Shown here in pieces: positions 17,062 to 25,673 of a stretch of DNA of 64,000 bases. The notes under the pieces are model-generated. The model saw nothing but the letters and a program-made list of their open reading frames with translations. It was not told the DNA's origin and did no database searches. The DNA is from Mycolicibacterium holsaticum DSM 44478 = JCM 12374. GTDB lineage: Bacteria > Actinomycetota > Actinomycetes > Mycobacteriales > Mycobacteriaceae. A program made the position numbers and the translations under genes. Position 1 is the stretch's first letter. Each line of letters starts with the position of its first letter. The stretch lies in assembly GCF_019645835.1 (NCBI RefSeq), contig NZ_CP080998.1:1302001-1366000 (forward strand). The letters run 5' to 3'.

Positions 17062-18146
17062 GTCTGGTCACCGCCACCGGCGTCCGCGCCGCCGTCGTCG
17101 CCCGAATCGGCGTCGTTGTCTGCCGGGGCTTGCGTATCGGCAGTGTCGGCGGGGGCTTGAGCCTGGTTGTCGCCCGTTGACGTGTCATCGGCGCCCGCCG
17201 TCGTCTCGCCGGTGGGATCGGTAGCCTCGACGCCCGAACCGCGGACCTCACCTTGGGCGGCCACCGTGCCGTTGGTCGACTTGGTCGGCTCGACCTCGGG
17301 GGCCTCGTCGACTTCTTCTGTCTCGTCGACCTCTGCGGTCTCCTCGAATTGCTCTGTCTCGTCGACCTCCTCGGTGGGTGCGGTCCCGTCGATCTGTTCG
17401 GATGTCTCGGTGCCTTCGGTGTTCTCGGTGCCCTGCGGGGCCGCCTCCCCGGTCTTCCCGGTGTCCTCACCCTGCCCGGCTTCGTCGGTGTCTCCGGCAC
17501 CTTCAGAAAGCACCGTCGTGGCCTCGTCCTGGCCGGCCGACAGCGACTTGGCCATCGTGGGTCCTTCGACGGCCGATTGCAGCGGCGGAATCGGCGGAAG
17601 CGGCGGGATGAGCCAGCCGAAGAAGAAGTTGAACTCCTGGATGGCGAAGTTCTGCAGCGAGTTCCACGTCACCGACCCGAGCGTCCGCAACCCGGTGATA
17701 TAGCTGTCGAGGTTGAGCGGGTCATCGACCACCGGCGCGACCAGATCGACCACGAAGCTGTTGGCGATGGGACGGATCAGGGTGAAATAGAACATGTCGA
17801 TCTGCGCGCTGAGGTCGAAGCCGATCGGAATGAAGTATCCGAACGGAATGAAGTCGACCACGTACGCGGCGAGTTCGACCCAGTAGTCGATCCAGGGCAG
17901 CGCCCGGTTCCAGGCGTTGATCACGGCGTCGCCTGCGGAGTTCAGCGCTACCGGGTCTCCGGGCTCGGCCGCCGGTCGCACCGACGCGAGTAATTGGACG
18001 AATTCGTCGGAGACCACACGGACCGGCGCGACGTTGCTGTGCGCCGTGATTTGCGGTGGCGGTGCCTGCACGGGAGCTATCGCGATGGCGGTGGCCCCGA
18101 CCACGGAAACCCCCGACATCAGCAGTGATCGGACGGATACAGCCAT
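17058..18146 (-). CDS. Second secreted protein with acidic disordered tail
   Basis: 362 residues. The signal-like N-terminus shares the pattern GVxVVGAxxIAxxPV with the protein at 13760. Residues 45-190 are aromatic- and Pro-rich and partly hydrophobic (VDFIPFGYFIPIGF, FNFFFGWLIPPLPPIPP), suggesting contact with a membrane or mycomembrane. From about residue 200 the chain is a Glu/Thr/Gly tail with imperfect repeats of EVDETE, then Asp/Gly at the end. The ribosome site AGAGGAG precedes ATG 18146. It lies between the Rv1171-like gene and fbiC. No family known to me; surface display is an inference. Confidence 0.7.
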   Translation of the reverse strand: MAVSVRSLLMSGVSVVGATAIAIAPVQAPPPQITAHSNVAPVRVVSDEFVQLLASVRPAAEPGDPVALNSAGDAVINAWNRALPWIDYWVELAAYVVDFIPFGYFIPIGFDLSAQIDMFYFTLIRPIANSFVVDLVAPVVDDPLNLDSYITGLRTLGSVTWNSLQNFAIQEFNFFFGWLIPPLPPIPPLQSAVEGPTMAKSLSAGQDEATTVLSEGAGDTDEAGQGEDTGKTGEAAPQGTENTEGTETSEQIDGTAPTEEVDETEQFEETAEVDETEEVDEAPEVEPTKSTNGTVAAQGEVRGSGVEATDPTGETTAGADDTSTGDNQAQAPADTADTQAPADNDADSGDDGGADAGGGDQT

Positions 18147-18186
18147 TGCAGCTCCTCTGGTGCTTTGACGCGATGGTCGGCCGAAC

Positions 18187-18201
18187 TTACGTAGCTGTCA
18201 A
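18187..18201 (-). promoter_or_regulatory. Shared box TTGACnnCTACGTAA, copy 2
   Basis: Read leftward: TTGACAGCTACGTAA, ending 40 bases upstream of the ATG at 18146. It matches the box upstream of the first acidic-tail gene at 13 of 15 positions. The different distance to the start codon argues for a regulator-binding site rather than a fixed core promoter element. Confidence 0.45.
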
Positions 18202-18337
18202 TGTACGGGGCGCAGCGCGCAGACGGTGTGCACGCCACGGCGTAGCGAGCGGACTACTGTGACCGGTATGTCAGGCGTAGTCGTTTCAGTATGTGAGACA
18301 CGCGGATGATTCCCGCCATCGCCGGAGTTACACGCAA

Positions 18338-20920
18338 GTGGCTTTGAACCCTCAGCGCGGGGCCGACGACCTGCCCGACCCGGTGGCCCCACCCAAGCCA
18401 GACGCCCCAAGTTCTGCCGCCCTGCGACGGGTGTTGCGGCGCGCCCGCGACGGGGTGGCGCTGAACGTCGACGAGGCCGCGATCGCGATGACCGCCCGCG
18501 GGGACGATCTGGCCGACCTGTGCGCCAGCGCCGCGCGTGTGCGTGACGCCGGGCTCGAAGCCGCCGGTCGGCGCGGGCCGGACGGACGCCTGCCGGTGAC
18601 CTATTCCCGCAAAGTGTTCATCCCGGTCACGCACCTGTGCCGGGACACCTGTCACTACTGCACGTTCGTCACCGTTCCGGGCAAGCTGCGCGCCGCAGGC
18701 ATGGGCATGTACATGGAACCCGACGAAATCCTCGACGTGGCACGGCGCGGAGCCGAATTGGGCTGTAAGGAAGCGTTGTTCACCCTCGGTGACCGACCGG
18801 AGACGCGCTGGGACGAAGCTCGGCAGTGGCTCGACGAACGGGGTTACGACTCGACGCTGGACTATGTGCGGGCGATGGCGATCCGGGTCCTGGAGGAGAC
18901 CGGCCTGCTGCCGCACCTGAACCCCGGCGTGATGAGCTGGTCGGAGTTGTCGCGGCTCAAGCCGGTGGCCCCGTCCATGGGCATGATGCTGGAGACTACG
19001 TCGCGGCGACTGTTCGAAACCAAGGGCCTGGCCCACTACGGCAGCCCGGACAAGGATCCGGAGGTTCGGCTGCGCACGCTGGCCGACGCCGGCCGGCTGT
19101 CCATCCCGTTCACCACCGGTCTGCTCGTCGGCATCGGCGAGAACCTGACCGAGCGCGCCGAAACCATCCACGCGATCCGGCGCTCCCACAAAGAGTTCGG
19201 GCACGTGCAGGAAGTCATCGTGCAGAACTTCCGCGCCAAGGACCACACCGCGATGGCGTCGACGCCGGACGCGACCTTCGACGATTTCATCGCCACCGTG
19301 GCGGTCACCCGCCTGGTGATGGGGCCCAAGATGCGCATTCAGGCGCCGCCGAACCTGGTGTCGCGCCCGCAGTGTCTGGCACTGGTCGGCGCCGGTGTCG
19401 ACGACTGGGGCGGCGTGTCGCCGCTGACACCCGATCACGTCAACCCGGAGCGGCCGTGGCCGGCGTTGGACGAGTTGTCCACCGTCACCGCCGAGGCCGG
19501 CTACGACCTGGTGCAGCGACTGACCGCGCAACCGCAGTACGTGCAGGCGGGCGCGGCGTGGATCGACCCGCGGGTGCGCGGCCACGTCGACGCGCTCGCC
19601 GATCCCGACACCGGGTTGGCGCTGGATGTCAACCCGGTCGGGCGGCCGTGGCAGGAGCCCGATGAAGCATGGGAGTCGTTGGGCCGCACCGACCTCCACT
19701 CAGCGATCGATTCCACGGGCCGGTTGACCGAGACCCGCAGCGACCTGGGCAGCGCCTTCGGGGACTGGGAGTCGATCCGGGAGAAGGTGAACGAACTCGC
19801 CGCGCGTGCGCCGGAACGCATCGACACCGACGTGCTGGCCGCGCTGCGCTCAGCCGAGCAGGATCCGGCAGGCCTGTCCGACGACGAATACCTGGCACTC
19901 GCGATGGCCGACGGTCCGGCGCTGGACGCCGTTGCCGCCCTGGCGGATTCGCTGCGGCGAGATACCGTCGGCGACGACGTCACGTTCGTCGTCAACCGCA
20001 ACATCAACTTCACCAACATCTGCTACACCGGGTGCCGGTTCTGCGCGTTCGCCCAGCGCAAGGGCGACGCCGACGCGTACTCGCTGTCCGTCGACGAGGT
20101 CGCCGACCGGGCGTGGGAGGCGCACGTGGCCGGTGCCACCGAGGTCTGCATGCAGGGCGGCATCGACCCCGAACTGCCGGTGACGGGCTACGCCGACCTC
20201 GTACGGGCCGTCAAAGCCCGGGTGCCGTCGATGCACGTGCACGCCTTTTCGCCGATGGAGATCGCCAACGGTGTGACCAGAAGCGGGCTTTCGATACGCG
20301 AGTGGCTGATCTCGTTGCGGGAAGCCGGTCTGGGAAGTATCCCGGGGACCGCCGCGGAGATCCTCGACGACGAGGTGCGCTGGGTTCTGACCAAAGGCAA
20401 GCTGCCGACGTCGATGTGGATCGAGATCGTCTCCACCGCACACGAAGTCGGACTGCAGTCGAGTTCGACGATGATGTACGGCCACGTCGACACCCCGCGG
20501 CACTGGGTCGGCCATCTGCGGGTGCTGCGTGAGATCCAGGACCGCACCGGCGGATTCACCGAGTTCGTACCGCTGCCGTTCGTGCACCAGAGTTCGCCGT
20601 TGTACCTGGCTGGTGGTGCACGGCCGGGGCCGACGCACCGCGACAACCGCGCGGTTCATGCGCTCGCCCGAATCATGCTGCACGGCCGGATATCCAACAT
20701 CCAGACCAGCTGGGTCAAGCTCGGCACCGAGCGGACCCAGGTGATGCTGCGCGGCGGGGCCAACGACCTCGGCGGCACGCTGATGGAGGAAACCATCTCG
20801 AGGATGGCCGGCTCGGAGTTCGGCTCGGCCAAGACCGTCGCGGAACTGACGGCGATCGCCGAGGGTATCGGCCGCCCGGCGCGGCAGCGCTCGACGACCT
20901 ACGACCCGCTGGCGGCCTAG
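18338..20920 (+). CDS. fbiC: FO synthase FbiC (bifunctional CofG/CofH)
   Basis: Makes FO, the deazaflavin chromophore of coenzyme F420, from tyrosine and 5-amino-6-ribitylamino-uracil. 860 residues, two radical-SAM halves fused. The CofG-like half carries CRDTCHYC near residue 100, and the CofH-like half carries CYTGCRFC near residue 560; each CxxxCxxC binds a 4Fe-4S cluster. GTG 18338 is preferred because GGAG lies ten bases upstream and the length agrees with Rv1173 (856 residues); upstream codons do not look native. F420 serves many mycobacterial reductases. Confidence 0.96.
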   Translation: MALNPQRGADDLPDPVAPPKPDAPSSAALRRVLRRARDGVALNVDEAAIAMTARGDDLADLCASAARVRDAGLEAAGRRGPDGRLPVTYSRKVFIPVTHLCRDTCHYCTFVTVPGKLRAAGMGMYMEPDEILDVARRGAELGCKEALFTLGDRPETRWDEARQWLDERGYDSTLDYVRAMAIRVLEETGLLPHLNPGVMSWSELSRLKPVAPSMGMMLETTSRRLFETKGLAHYGSPDKDPEVRLRTLADAGRLSIPFTTGLLVGIGENLTERAETIHAIRRSHKEFGHVQEVIVQNFRAKDHTAMASTPDATFDDFIATVAVTRLVMGPKMRIQAPPNLVSRPQCLALVGAGVDDWGGVSPLTPDHVNPERPWPALDELSTVTAEAGYDLVQRLTAQPQYVQAGAAWIDPRVRGHVDALADPDTGLALDVNPVGRPWQEPDEAWESLGRTDLHSAIDSTGRLTETRSDLGSAFGDWESIREKVNELAARAPERIDTDVLAALRSAEQDPAGLSDDEYLALAMADGPALDAVAALADSLRRDTVGDDVTFVVNRNINFTNICYTGCRFCAFAQRKGDADAYSLSVDEVADRAWEAHVAGATEVCMQGGIDPELPVTGYADLVRAVKARVPSMHVHAFSPMEIANGVTRSGLSIREWLISLREAGLGSIPGTAAEILDDEVRWVLTKGKLPTSMWIEIVSTAHEVGLQSSSTMMYGHVDTPRHWVGHLRVLREIQDRTGGFTEFVPLPFVHQSSPLYLAGGARPGPTHRDNRAVHALARIMLHGRISNIQTSWVKLGTERTQVMLRGGANDLGGTLMEETISRMAGSEFGSAKTVAELTAIAEGIGRPARQRSTTYDPLAA

Positions 20921-20985
20921 TCCGCACCTCTCGCGAGCACACGCCACGGCGCCACCTCGCGCCGTCGGCTCGTCGGGAATACTAG

Positions 20986-20999
20986 CGGACCGTAGTCCG
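20986..20999. promoter_or_regulatory. Palindrome CGGAC-cgta-GTCCG upstream of yceI
   Basis: A perfect 5+5 inverted repeat about 64 bp before the yceI ATG, followed at once by TTTACC. The size and symmetry fit an operator for a TetR- or MarR-type dimer. No regulator gene is adjacent, so the binder would be encoded elsewhere. Confidence 0.4.
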
Positions 21000-21063
21000 T
21001 TTACCTGGTCGGGGCGGGCGACAGTGCCCGTTACCGCCAATACGGACGAAGGAGAACCTGAGC

Positions 21064-21612
21064 ATGACGACTGCAGTGAACACCGGCCTGAGCACCGGCA
21101 CCTGGGCCATCGACCCCGTGCACTCGACCGTGGGCTTTTCGGTACGCCACCTGATGGTGAGCAAGGTGCGGGGCCGATTCGCGGACTTCAGCGGCGCCAT
21201 CACCGTCGCGGCCGACGGCACCCCTTCGGTGAGCGCGGATGTTTCCACCGCGTCGGTGGACACCGGCAACGAGCAGCGCGACACACACGTGAGGGCGGCC
21301 GATTTCTTCGACGTCGAGAAGTATCCGACCGCGACGTTCACCTCGACCGGGGTGCGCCGCGACGGCGACGACTACGTCCTCGACGGCGACCTGACGATCA
21401 AGGGCATCACCCGGCCGGTCAGCTTCGCGCTGGAGTTCAACGGTGTCAACCCGGGTATGGGCCAGGGCGAGGTCGCCGGGTTCGAGGCGGTGGTGGTCTT
21501 GAACCGCCGCGACTTCGGTATCGACATCGACCTGCCGCTCGAGACCGGTGGCGCGGTGGTCGGCGACAAGGTCACCGTCACCCTGGAGATCGAGGCGACC
21601 AAACAGCAGTAA
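21064..21612 (+). CDS. YceI-family lipid-binding protein
   Basis: 182 residues forming the YceI lipocalin-like barrel. Typical landmarks are WAIDPVHSTVGFSVRHL at residues 15-31, RAADFFDVEKYP near residue 78 and the closing beta strands. Such proteins bind long isoprenoids or fatty amides. There is no signal peptide, so this copy should be cytoplasmic. ATG 21064 is preceded by AGGAGAA. A palindromic operator candidate lies upstream at 20986-20999. The gene is not at this place in M. tuberculosis. Confidence 0.88.
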   Translation: MTTAVNTGLSTGTWAIDPVHSTVGFSVRHLMVSKVRGRFADFSGAITVAADGTPSVSADVSTASVDTGNEQRDTHVRAADFFDVEKYPTATFTSTGVRRDGDDYVLDGDLTIKGITRPVSFALEFNGVNPGMGQGEVAGFEAVVVLNRRDFGIDIDLPLETGGAVVGDKVTVTLEIEATKQQ

Positions 21613-21625
21613 CGCGGCCCGCGGG

Positions 21626-22237
21626 TCACGTTTTCAGCTGCATCGGCGGTGGGCTCTCGTCGGGAACCACCAGGGCGACGATCGTCTCCAGAACCCAGAA
21701 CACGATGGTCGACGTCAGGATCGCGGCGCCGGGGAGCAGGACGACGGGCAATGCGACGAGCACCAGCAGTGCCAGCGCGCCCGGCACGTCCTTGCCCCAC
21801 CCGGCGCCGCCCTTGCCCTGCAGGATCGCCGACATCCGCACCGCGGCCCACATGATCCAGCGCCGCAGCAGGCTGACCCCGTCGCGTTGCATCTGACGGC
21901 GGAACCGGTAGTCGGCGTGCCTGCGGTCGCAGCCGGTGCGCTCGGGATGGCGCCACAGGTAGTCGTGGAGGACGGCCGCACGTGCATAGCGGCCGGCGCG
22001 CGGGATGAACCAGGCGACCACGCCCGGCACCGATACCAGATCGGTGGCGAAGTCCTGCGGCACCTCGAAGTCTTGGTTGAAGCCGTCGAAGGTCAGGGGC
22101 TGGGTGGTGCGCCACTCGTCCCAGGCGCTCTCCTTGAAGATCTTCTTCGCCGCGCGCAACGTGTCCAACTCGTCGGCCGTGAGTTGACGGACGTGCACGA
22201 CGGCGTGTTTGTGGATGGGTGCGCAACGCTGCGTCAT
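21626..22237 (-). CDS. DUF1353 domain protein with C-terminal membrane anchor
   Basis: 203 residues from ATG 22237. The middle is the DUF1353 domain, known mainly from phage proteins: DFATDLVSVP (residues 60-69), then AAVLHDYLW and a DRRHADYRF segment. The C-terminal 60 residues form two hydrophobic helices (ALALLVLVALPVVLLPG), so the domain is tethered to the membrane. Longer frames reading upstream run through the palindromic repeat at 22262-22310 and should not be used as the start. It converges on yceI, 13 bp apart. Function unknown. Confidence 0.7.
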   Translation of the reverse strand: MTQRCAPIHKHAVVHVRQLTADELDTLRAAKKIFKESAWDEWRTTQPLTFDGFNQDFEVPQDFATDLVSVPGVVAWFIPRAGRYARAAVLHDYLWRHPERTGCDRRHADYRFRRQMQRDGVSLLRRWIMWAAVRMSAILQGKGGAGWGKDVPGALALLVLVALPVVLLPGAAILTSTIVFWVLETIVALVVPDESPPPMQLKT

Positions 22238-22261
22238 TTTGCAGGTATAGCAAGGCCCCGC

Positions 22262-22310
22262 GATTTGTGTGCGTTTTGTTGCGCTGGGCGCTCTGAAACG
22301 CACACAAATC
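22262..22310. repeat. 49-bp palindromic element, copy 1
   Basis: A perfect 15-bp inverted repeat: GATTTGTGTGCGTTT (22262-22276) and AAACGCACACAAATC (22296-22310), with a 19-base centre. Its reverse complement shares a 20-base block, AGCGCAACAAAACGCACACA, and the same stem with the element at 52843-52889. It sits 24 bp upstream of the DUF1353 gene. This is a dispersed REP-like or non-autonomous element. Confidence 0.85.
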
Positions 22311-22524
22311 ACATCAGGCGGCCACTTCGGCGAGCTCGCCGAGCTCGCAGAGCGCCACCAGGATGGGTGCATAGGGGAGCCGCGCTAGGCGGCCTGTATG
22401 TGCAACGTTTAGTATCAGTAACCGCGCGGCCACCCTTAGCCAAGGGCGAGCGCGCCCATAGGGCACACTGAGACAACCGTCCTAGAAACACAGCCCCGCT
22501 GGACAGGAGATCGAGGAGCAACCT

Positions 22525-22848
22525 GTGACGTACACGATTGCCGAACCCTGCGTCGACGTCAAAGACAAGGCGTGCATCGAGGAATGCCCTGTCGACTGCA
22601 TCTACGAGGGCGCACGCATGCTGTACATCCATCCGGACGAATGCGTCGACTGCGGCGCATGCGAGCCGGTCTGCCCGGTCGAGGCCATCTACTACGAAGA
22701 TGATGTGCCCGACCAGTGGAGCGAGTACACCCAGATCAACGCCGACTTCTTCGTCGAGCTGGGATCGCCCGGCGGCGCGTCCAAAGTCGGTATGACCGAG
22801 AACGACCCGCAGGTCGTCAAGGATCTGCCGCCCCAAGGCGAGGACTGA
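22525..22848 (+). CDS. fdxC: Seven-iron ferredoxin FdxC
   Basis: 107 residues, the usual length for 3Fe-4S/4Fe-4S ferredoxins of actinobacteria. The first cluster is supplied by C9, C17 and C21 (CIEECPVDC), the second by CVDCGACEPVCPV. One Cys position is altered in the way typical of a 3Fe-4S site. It carries electrons to cytochromes P450 or other oxidoreductases. GTG 22525 has GAGGAG upstream. It is followed by dapC, as Rv1177-Rv1178 in M. tuberculosis. Confidence 0.95.
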   Translation: MTYTIAEPCVDVKDKACIEECPVDCIYEGARMLYIHPDECVDCGACEPVCPVEAIYYEDDVPDQWSEYTQINADFFVELGSPGGASKVGMTENDPQVVKDLPPQGED

Positions 22849-22874
22849 TAACGGTTCGTCAGCGGGGCGGGCAG

Positions 22875-24011
22875 ATGATGTCCGCGCAGCAGCGCGGGGC
22901 GGCGCGAAATCTCCGCTCGGCGTCGCTGCCGCTGTTCCCGTGGGACACCCTGGCCGACGTCACCGCGCTGGCCCGGTCGCATCCTGACGGCATCGTCGAC
23001 TTGTCGGTCGGCACCCCGATCGACCCGGTCGCGCCGGTGATCCGGCAGGCGTTGGCGGATGCCAGCGCCTCGCCCGGTTATCCGGCGACGGCCGGCACCC
23101 CGGCGTTGCGCGAATCGGCCGTCGCGGCGTTGGCGCGGCGCTACGGCGTCACCGCACTGCCGGAGTCGGCGGTGCTGCCGGTGATCGGCACCAAGGAGCT
23201 GATCGCCTGGCTGCCGACACTGCTGGGGCTCGGACCGCAGGACACCGTCGTGGTGCCCGAATTGGCATACCCGACTTACGATGTGGGCGCGCGACTGGCG
23301 GGTGCCCAGGTGCTGCGGGCTGACTCGCTGACGCAGCTGGGTCCGCAGTCACCGGCCCTCGTCTACCTCAACTCGCCGAGCAATCCGACCGGCAAGGTGC
23401 TGGGCGTCGATCATCTGCGCAAGGTGGTCGGCTGGGCACGCGAGCGCGGTGTGCTGATCGCGTCCGACGAGTGCTATCTGGGGTTGGCCTGGGACGCCGA
23501 ACCGCTTTCGGTGCTGCACCCGTCGGTCAGCGAGGGCGACCACACCGGGCTGCTGGCGGTGCACTCGTTGTCCAAGTCCTCGTCGCTCGCCGGGTACCGG
23601 GCCGGTTTCGTGGCGGGGGATCCGGCGGTCGTCGCCGAGTTGTTGGCGGTGCGCAAGCATGCCGGGATGATGGTGCCCACGCCGGTGCAGGCCGCGATGG
23701 TCGCCGCGCTCGACGACGACGAGCACGAACGCGAACAGCGCGCCCGCTACGCGCGGCGACGGGATGCGCTGCTGCCCGCGTTGCGCGCGGCGGGGTTCAC
23801 CGTCGACGACTCGGAAGCCGGGCTGTACCTGTGGGCGACGCGCGGCGAGCCGTGCCGAGACACCGTCGCATGGCTGGCGCAGCGCGGGATCCTGGTGGCC
23901 CCGGGCGAGTTCTACGGCGCGCGCGGCTCCCACCATGTGCGGGTGGCCCTGACCGCCTCCGACGAACGAATCAGCGCTGCCGCACAGCGGCTTTCAGTCC
24001 AGCGTCCGTGA
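22875..24011 (+). CDS. dapC: Succinyldiaminopimelate aminotransferase DapC
   Basis: 378 residues, class I/II PLP-dependent aminotransferase, equivalent to Rv1178. The PLP-lysine lies in SLSKSSSLAGYRAGF (about residues 232-246), with NSPSNPTGK and DECYLGL upstream. It converts N-succinyl-2-amino-6-oxopimelate to succinyl-diaminopimelate for lysine and peptidoglycan. It acts between DapD and DapE, both encoded 8-10 kb downstream. Two ATG codons stand in tandem (22875, 22878); either could be used. Its last 41 bases overlap the converging PucR-type regulator gene. Confidence 0.9.
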   Translation: MMSAQQRGAARNLRSASLPLFPWDTLADVTALARSHPDGIVDLSVGTPIDPVAPVIRQALADASASPGYPATAGTPALRESAVAALARRYGVTALPESAVLPVIGTKELIAWLPTLLGLGPQDTVVVPELAYPTYDVGARLAGAQVLRADSLTQLGPQSPALVYLNSPSNPTGKVLGVDHLRKVVGWARERGVLIASDECYLGLAWDAEPLSVLHPSVSEGDHTGLLAVHSLSKSSSLAGYRAGFVAGDPAVVAELLAVRKHAGMMVPTPVQAAMVAALDDDEHEREQRARYARRRDALLPALRAAGFTVDDSEAGLYLWATRGEPCRDTVAWLAQRGILVAPGEFYGARGSHHVRVALTASDERISAAAQRLSVQRP

Positions 24012-25590
24012 CCGCCAGTTGAGCGGTGGCCCGCAGGTTCAGCGACAACAGCAGCCGCACATCGGGATCTGACAGCGACGTCGACAGCAACTGCTCGGCG
24101 CGGCGCACCCGGTACCGCACGGTGTTGGGATGTACGTGTAATCGCGCCGCCACCGCGGCGACGTCACCGAACCCGTCCAGGTAGGCATGCAGCGTTTCGG
24201 CGAGAACGGGCTCATGGTCGCGTAATTCGCGCACCCGCGGATCGGAGAGGCGGTCGTCGGCGCTGATCATGGTGACGATCTCGTCGAGCAGCACCGCGGT
24301 GCGCGCCTGCGCCAGCGAGGTCACTTCACCGAACGCGACGGGGTGGCGTTCAGCGCTGTCGAGCACCCGGTCCACTTCGGCGCGTGCCGACGCCGCCGCG
24401 CCCAGACCCGCCACCGGAGCGGCAATCACCGCCCGAAGCGAAAGCCCCGACTCGTCGTGCAGGGCCGCGACCGTCCCGCGCAACCACGAGGTCACCGACG
24501 TGGTGCGGCTGGTCTGCGGCAACAGCACATACACGCGTGAGCCGCTCGACGCCACCAAGGCGTCGCTGCGGAAAGCGCTGGCGCTCAACGCCAGAACGTC
24601 GGTGAGCCTGCCGTGATGGGACGCGGTGTCGAAGCCGATCACCGCGACCCGGCCGTCGGCGACGACGCCGAGTTCGCGCGCGAGCGCCCCGACGTCGACG
24701 TCGGTTTCGGTCAGGCCCAGCAGTTCTTGCACGCGCAGCGTATGTGTCGACGGCCGCGCCGCCAGCCGGGACATGATCCGGGCGGCCAACACCGCCGCCC
24801 CGCGCAGCACCTCCTCGGCATCCTCAGACAGCGGCCGGGAGCCTTGTTGCACCCAGATGGTGCCTGCGAACTCCGCGGGCCTGCGCTGGTCGACGGCGAC
24901 GGAACGGATCCCGATCGCCAACCGCGGTCGCAGGCCCAGTTCGGGGCGAGCGGCCACCGACACCACGCCCTCGTCGGTGCGCAACGCGTCGAAGATGCCC
25001 CACTGGCTCAGCCATTGGAGGTGCTCGGGCGGACCGGCGCGGCCCAGGATCGACAGCCTGCGCAGTTCGTCGGCCTCGTCGTTGGCTGCCGAGTAGGCCA
25101 ACACGTGCGACTGCGCGTCCTCGATGCTCACCATGCCGTGCACCCGGTCGGCGACCGCCTGCGCCAACCCGAACAGATCGGTGCCCGAGTCGTACCAGGA
25201 GTCGGCGCGGCGGCCGTGATGCTCGAGGACGTGGTCGACCAACCGGTACAACCGCTCCCAGCGGGCCTGCGGGTCGACCTGGACCACCGCGATGCCCGAT
25301 GCGGCCGCGCGCGCGATGACGGCCTCGGACGGATCCTTGAGGAAGATCGCCGTCGGCGCTGCGCCGTGCCGGTCGATCCAGCGCACCGCGTCGGCGTCGT
25401 GAATACCCAGCAGAAAGAAGACGTCGGCGGCACCGGCACCGGCCGCCAGGCCCAGCGCCACGTCGTCGGAATCGATCAGCGCCGCCGAAGCCACCGGAAG
25501 GTCCAAACCGCGCGGGGCCCGGACCAACTGGACCACCGTCGCGTCCAGCGCGAGCAGCAGCTGGCCGAGACTGACACCGATGGCCTGCAT
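23971..25590 (-). CDS. pruC: PucR-family regulator of proline catabolism
   Basis: 539 residues, PucR type. It has an N-terminal purine-catabolism-like sensory region, a GGDEF-like CdaR middle part and a C-terminal helix-turn-helix with VAARLHVHPNTVRYRVRRAEQLL at the expected place (split here: HVHPNTVRYRVRR near residue 486). It corresponds to Rv1186c, called PruC in work on mycobacterial proline use, which activates pruA-putB. It is divergent from pruA with 83 bp between start codons, ideal for such control. It overlaps dapC tail to tail by 41 bases. The symbol rests on position and family. Confidence 0.85.
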   Translation of the reverse strand: MQAIGVSLGQLLLALDATVVQLVRAPRGLDLPVASAALIDSDDVALGLAAGAGAADVFFLLGIHDADAVRWIDRHGAAPTAIFLKDPSEAVIARAAASGIAVVQVDPQARWERLYRLVDHVLEHHGRRADSWYDSGTDLFGLAQAVADRVHGMVSIEDAQSHVLAYSAANDEADELRRLSILGRAGPPEHLQWLSQWGIFDALRTDEGVVSVAARPELGLRPRLAIGIRSVAVDQRRPAEFAGTIWVQQGSRPLSEDAEEVLRGAAVLAARIMSRLAARPSTHTLRVQELLGLTETDVDVGALARELGVVADGRVAVIGFDTASHHGRLTDVLALSASAFRSDALVASSGSRVYVLLPQTSRTTSVTSWLRGTVAALHDESGLSLRAVIAAPVAGLGAAASARAEVDRVLDSAERHPVAFGEVTSLAQARTAVLLDEIVTMISADDRLSDPRVRELRDHEPVLAETLHAYLDGFGDVAAVAARLHVHPNTVRYRVRRAEQLLSTSLSDPDVRLLLSLNLRATAQLAVTDAGLKAAVRQR

Positions 25591-25673
25591 ATTGGTCGAT
25601 CGTACTAGTCAGGCGCATGCAGTTTGTCCGATCGGCTAAGCCATGTCGCGCCGGTTTCGACCATCCTTGGCGC

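Noticed and set aside
22238..22372. N-terminal extension of the DUF1353 protein
   Set aside because: The extra 45 residues are the translated palindromic element and have no ribosome site; ATG 22237 is the natural start.
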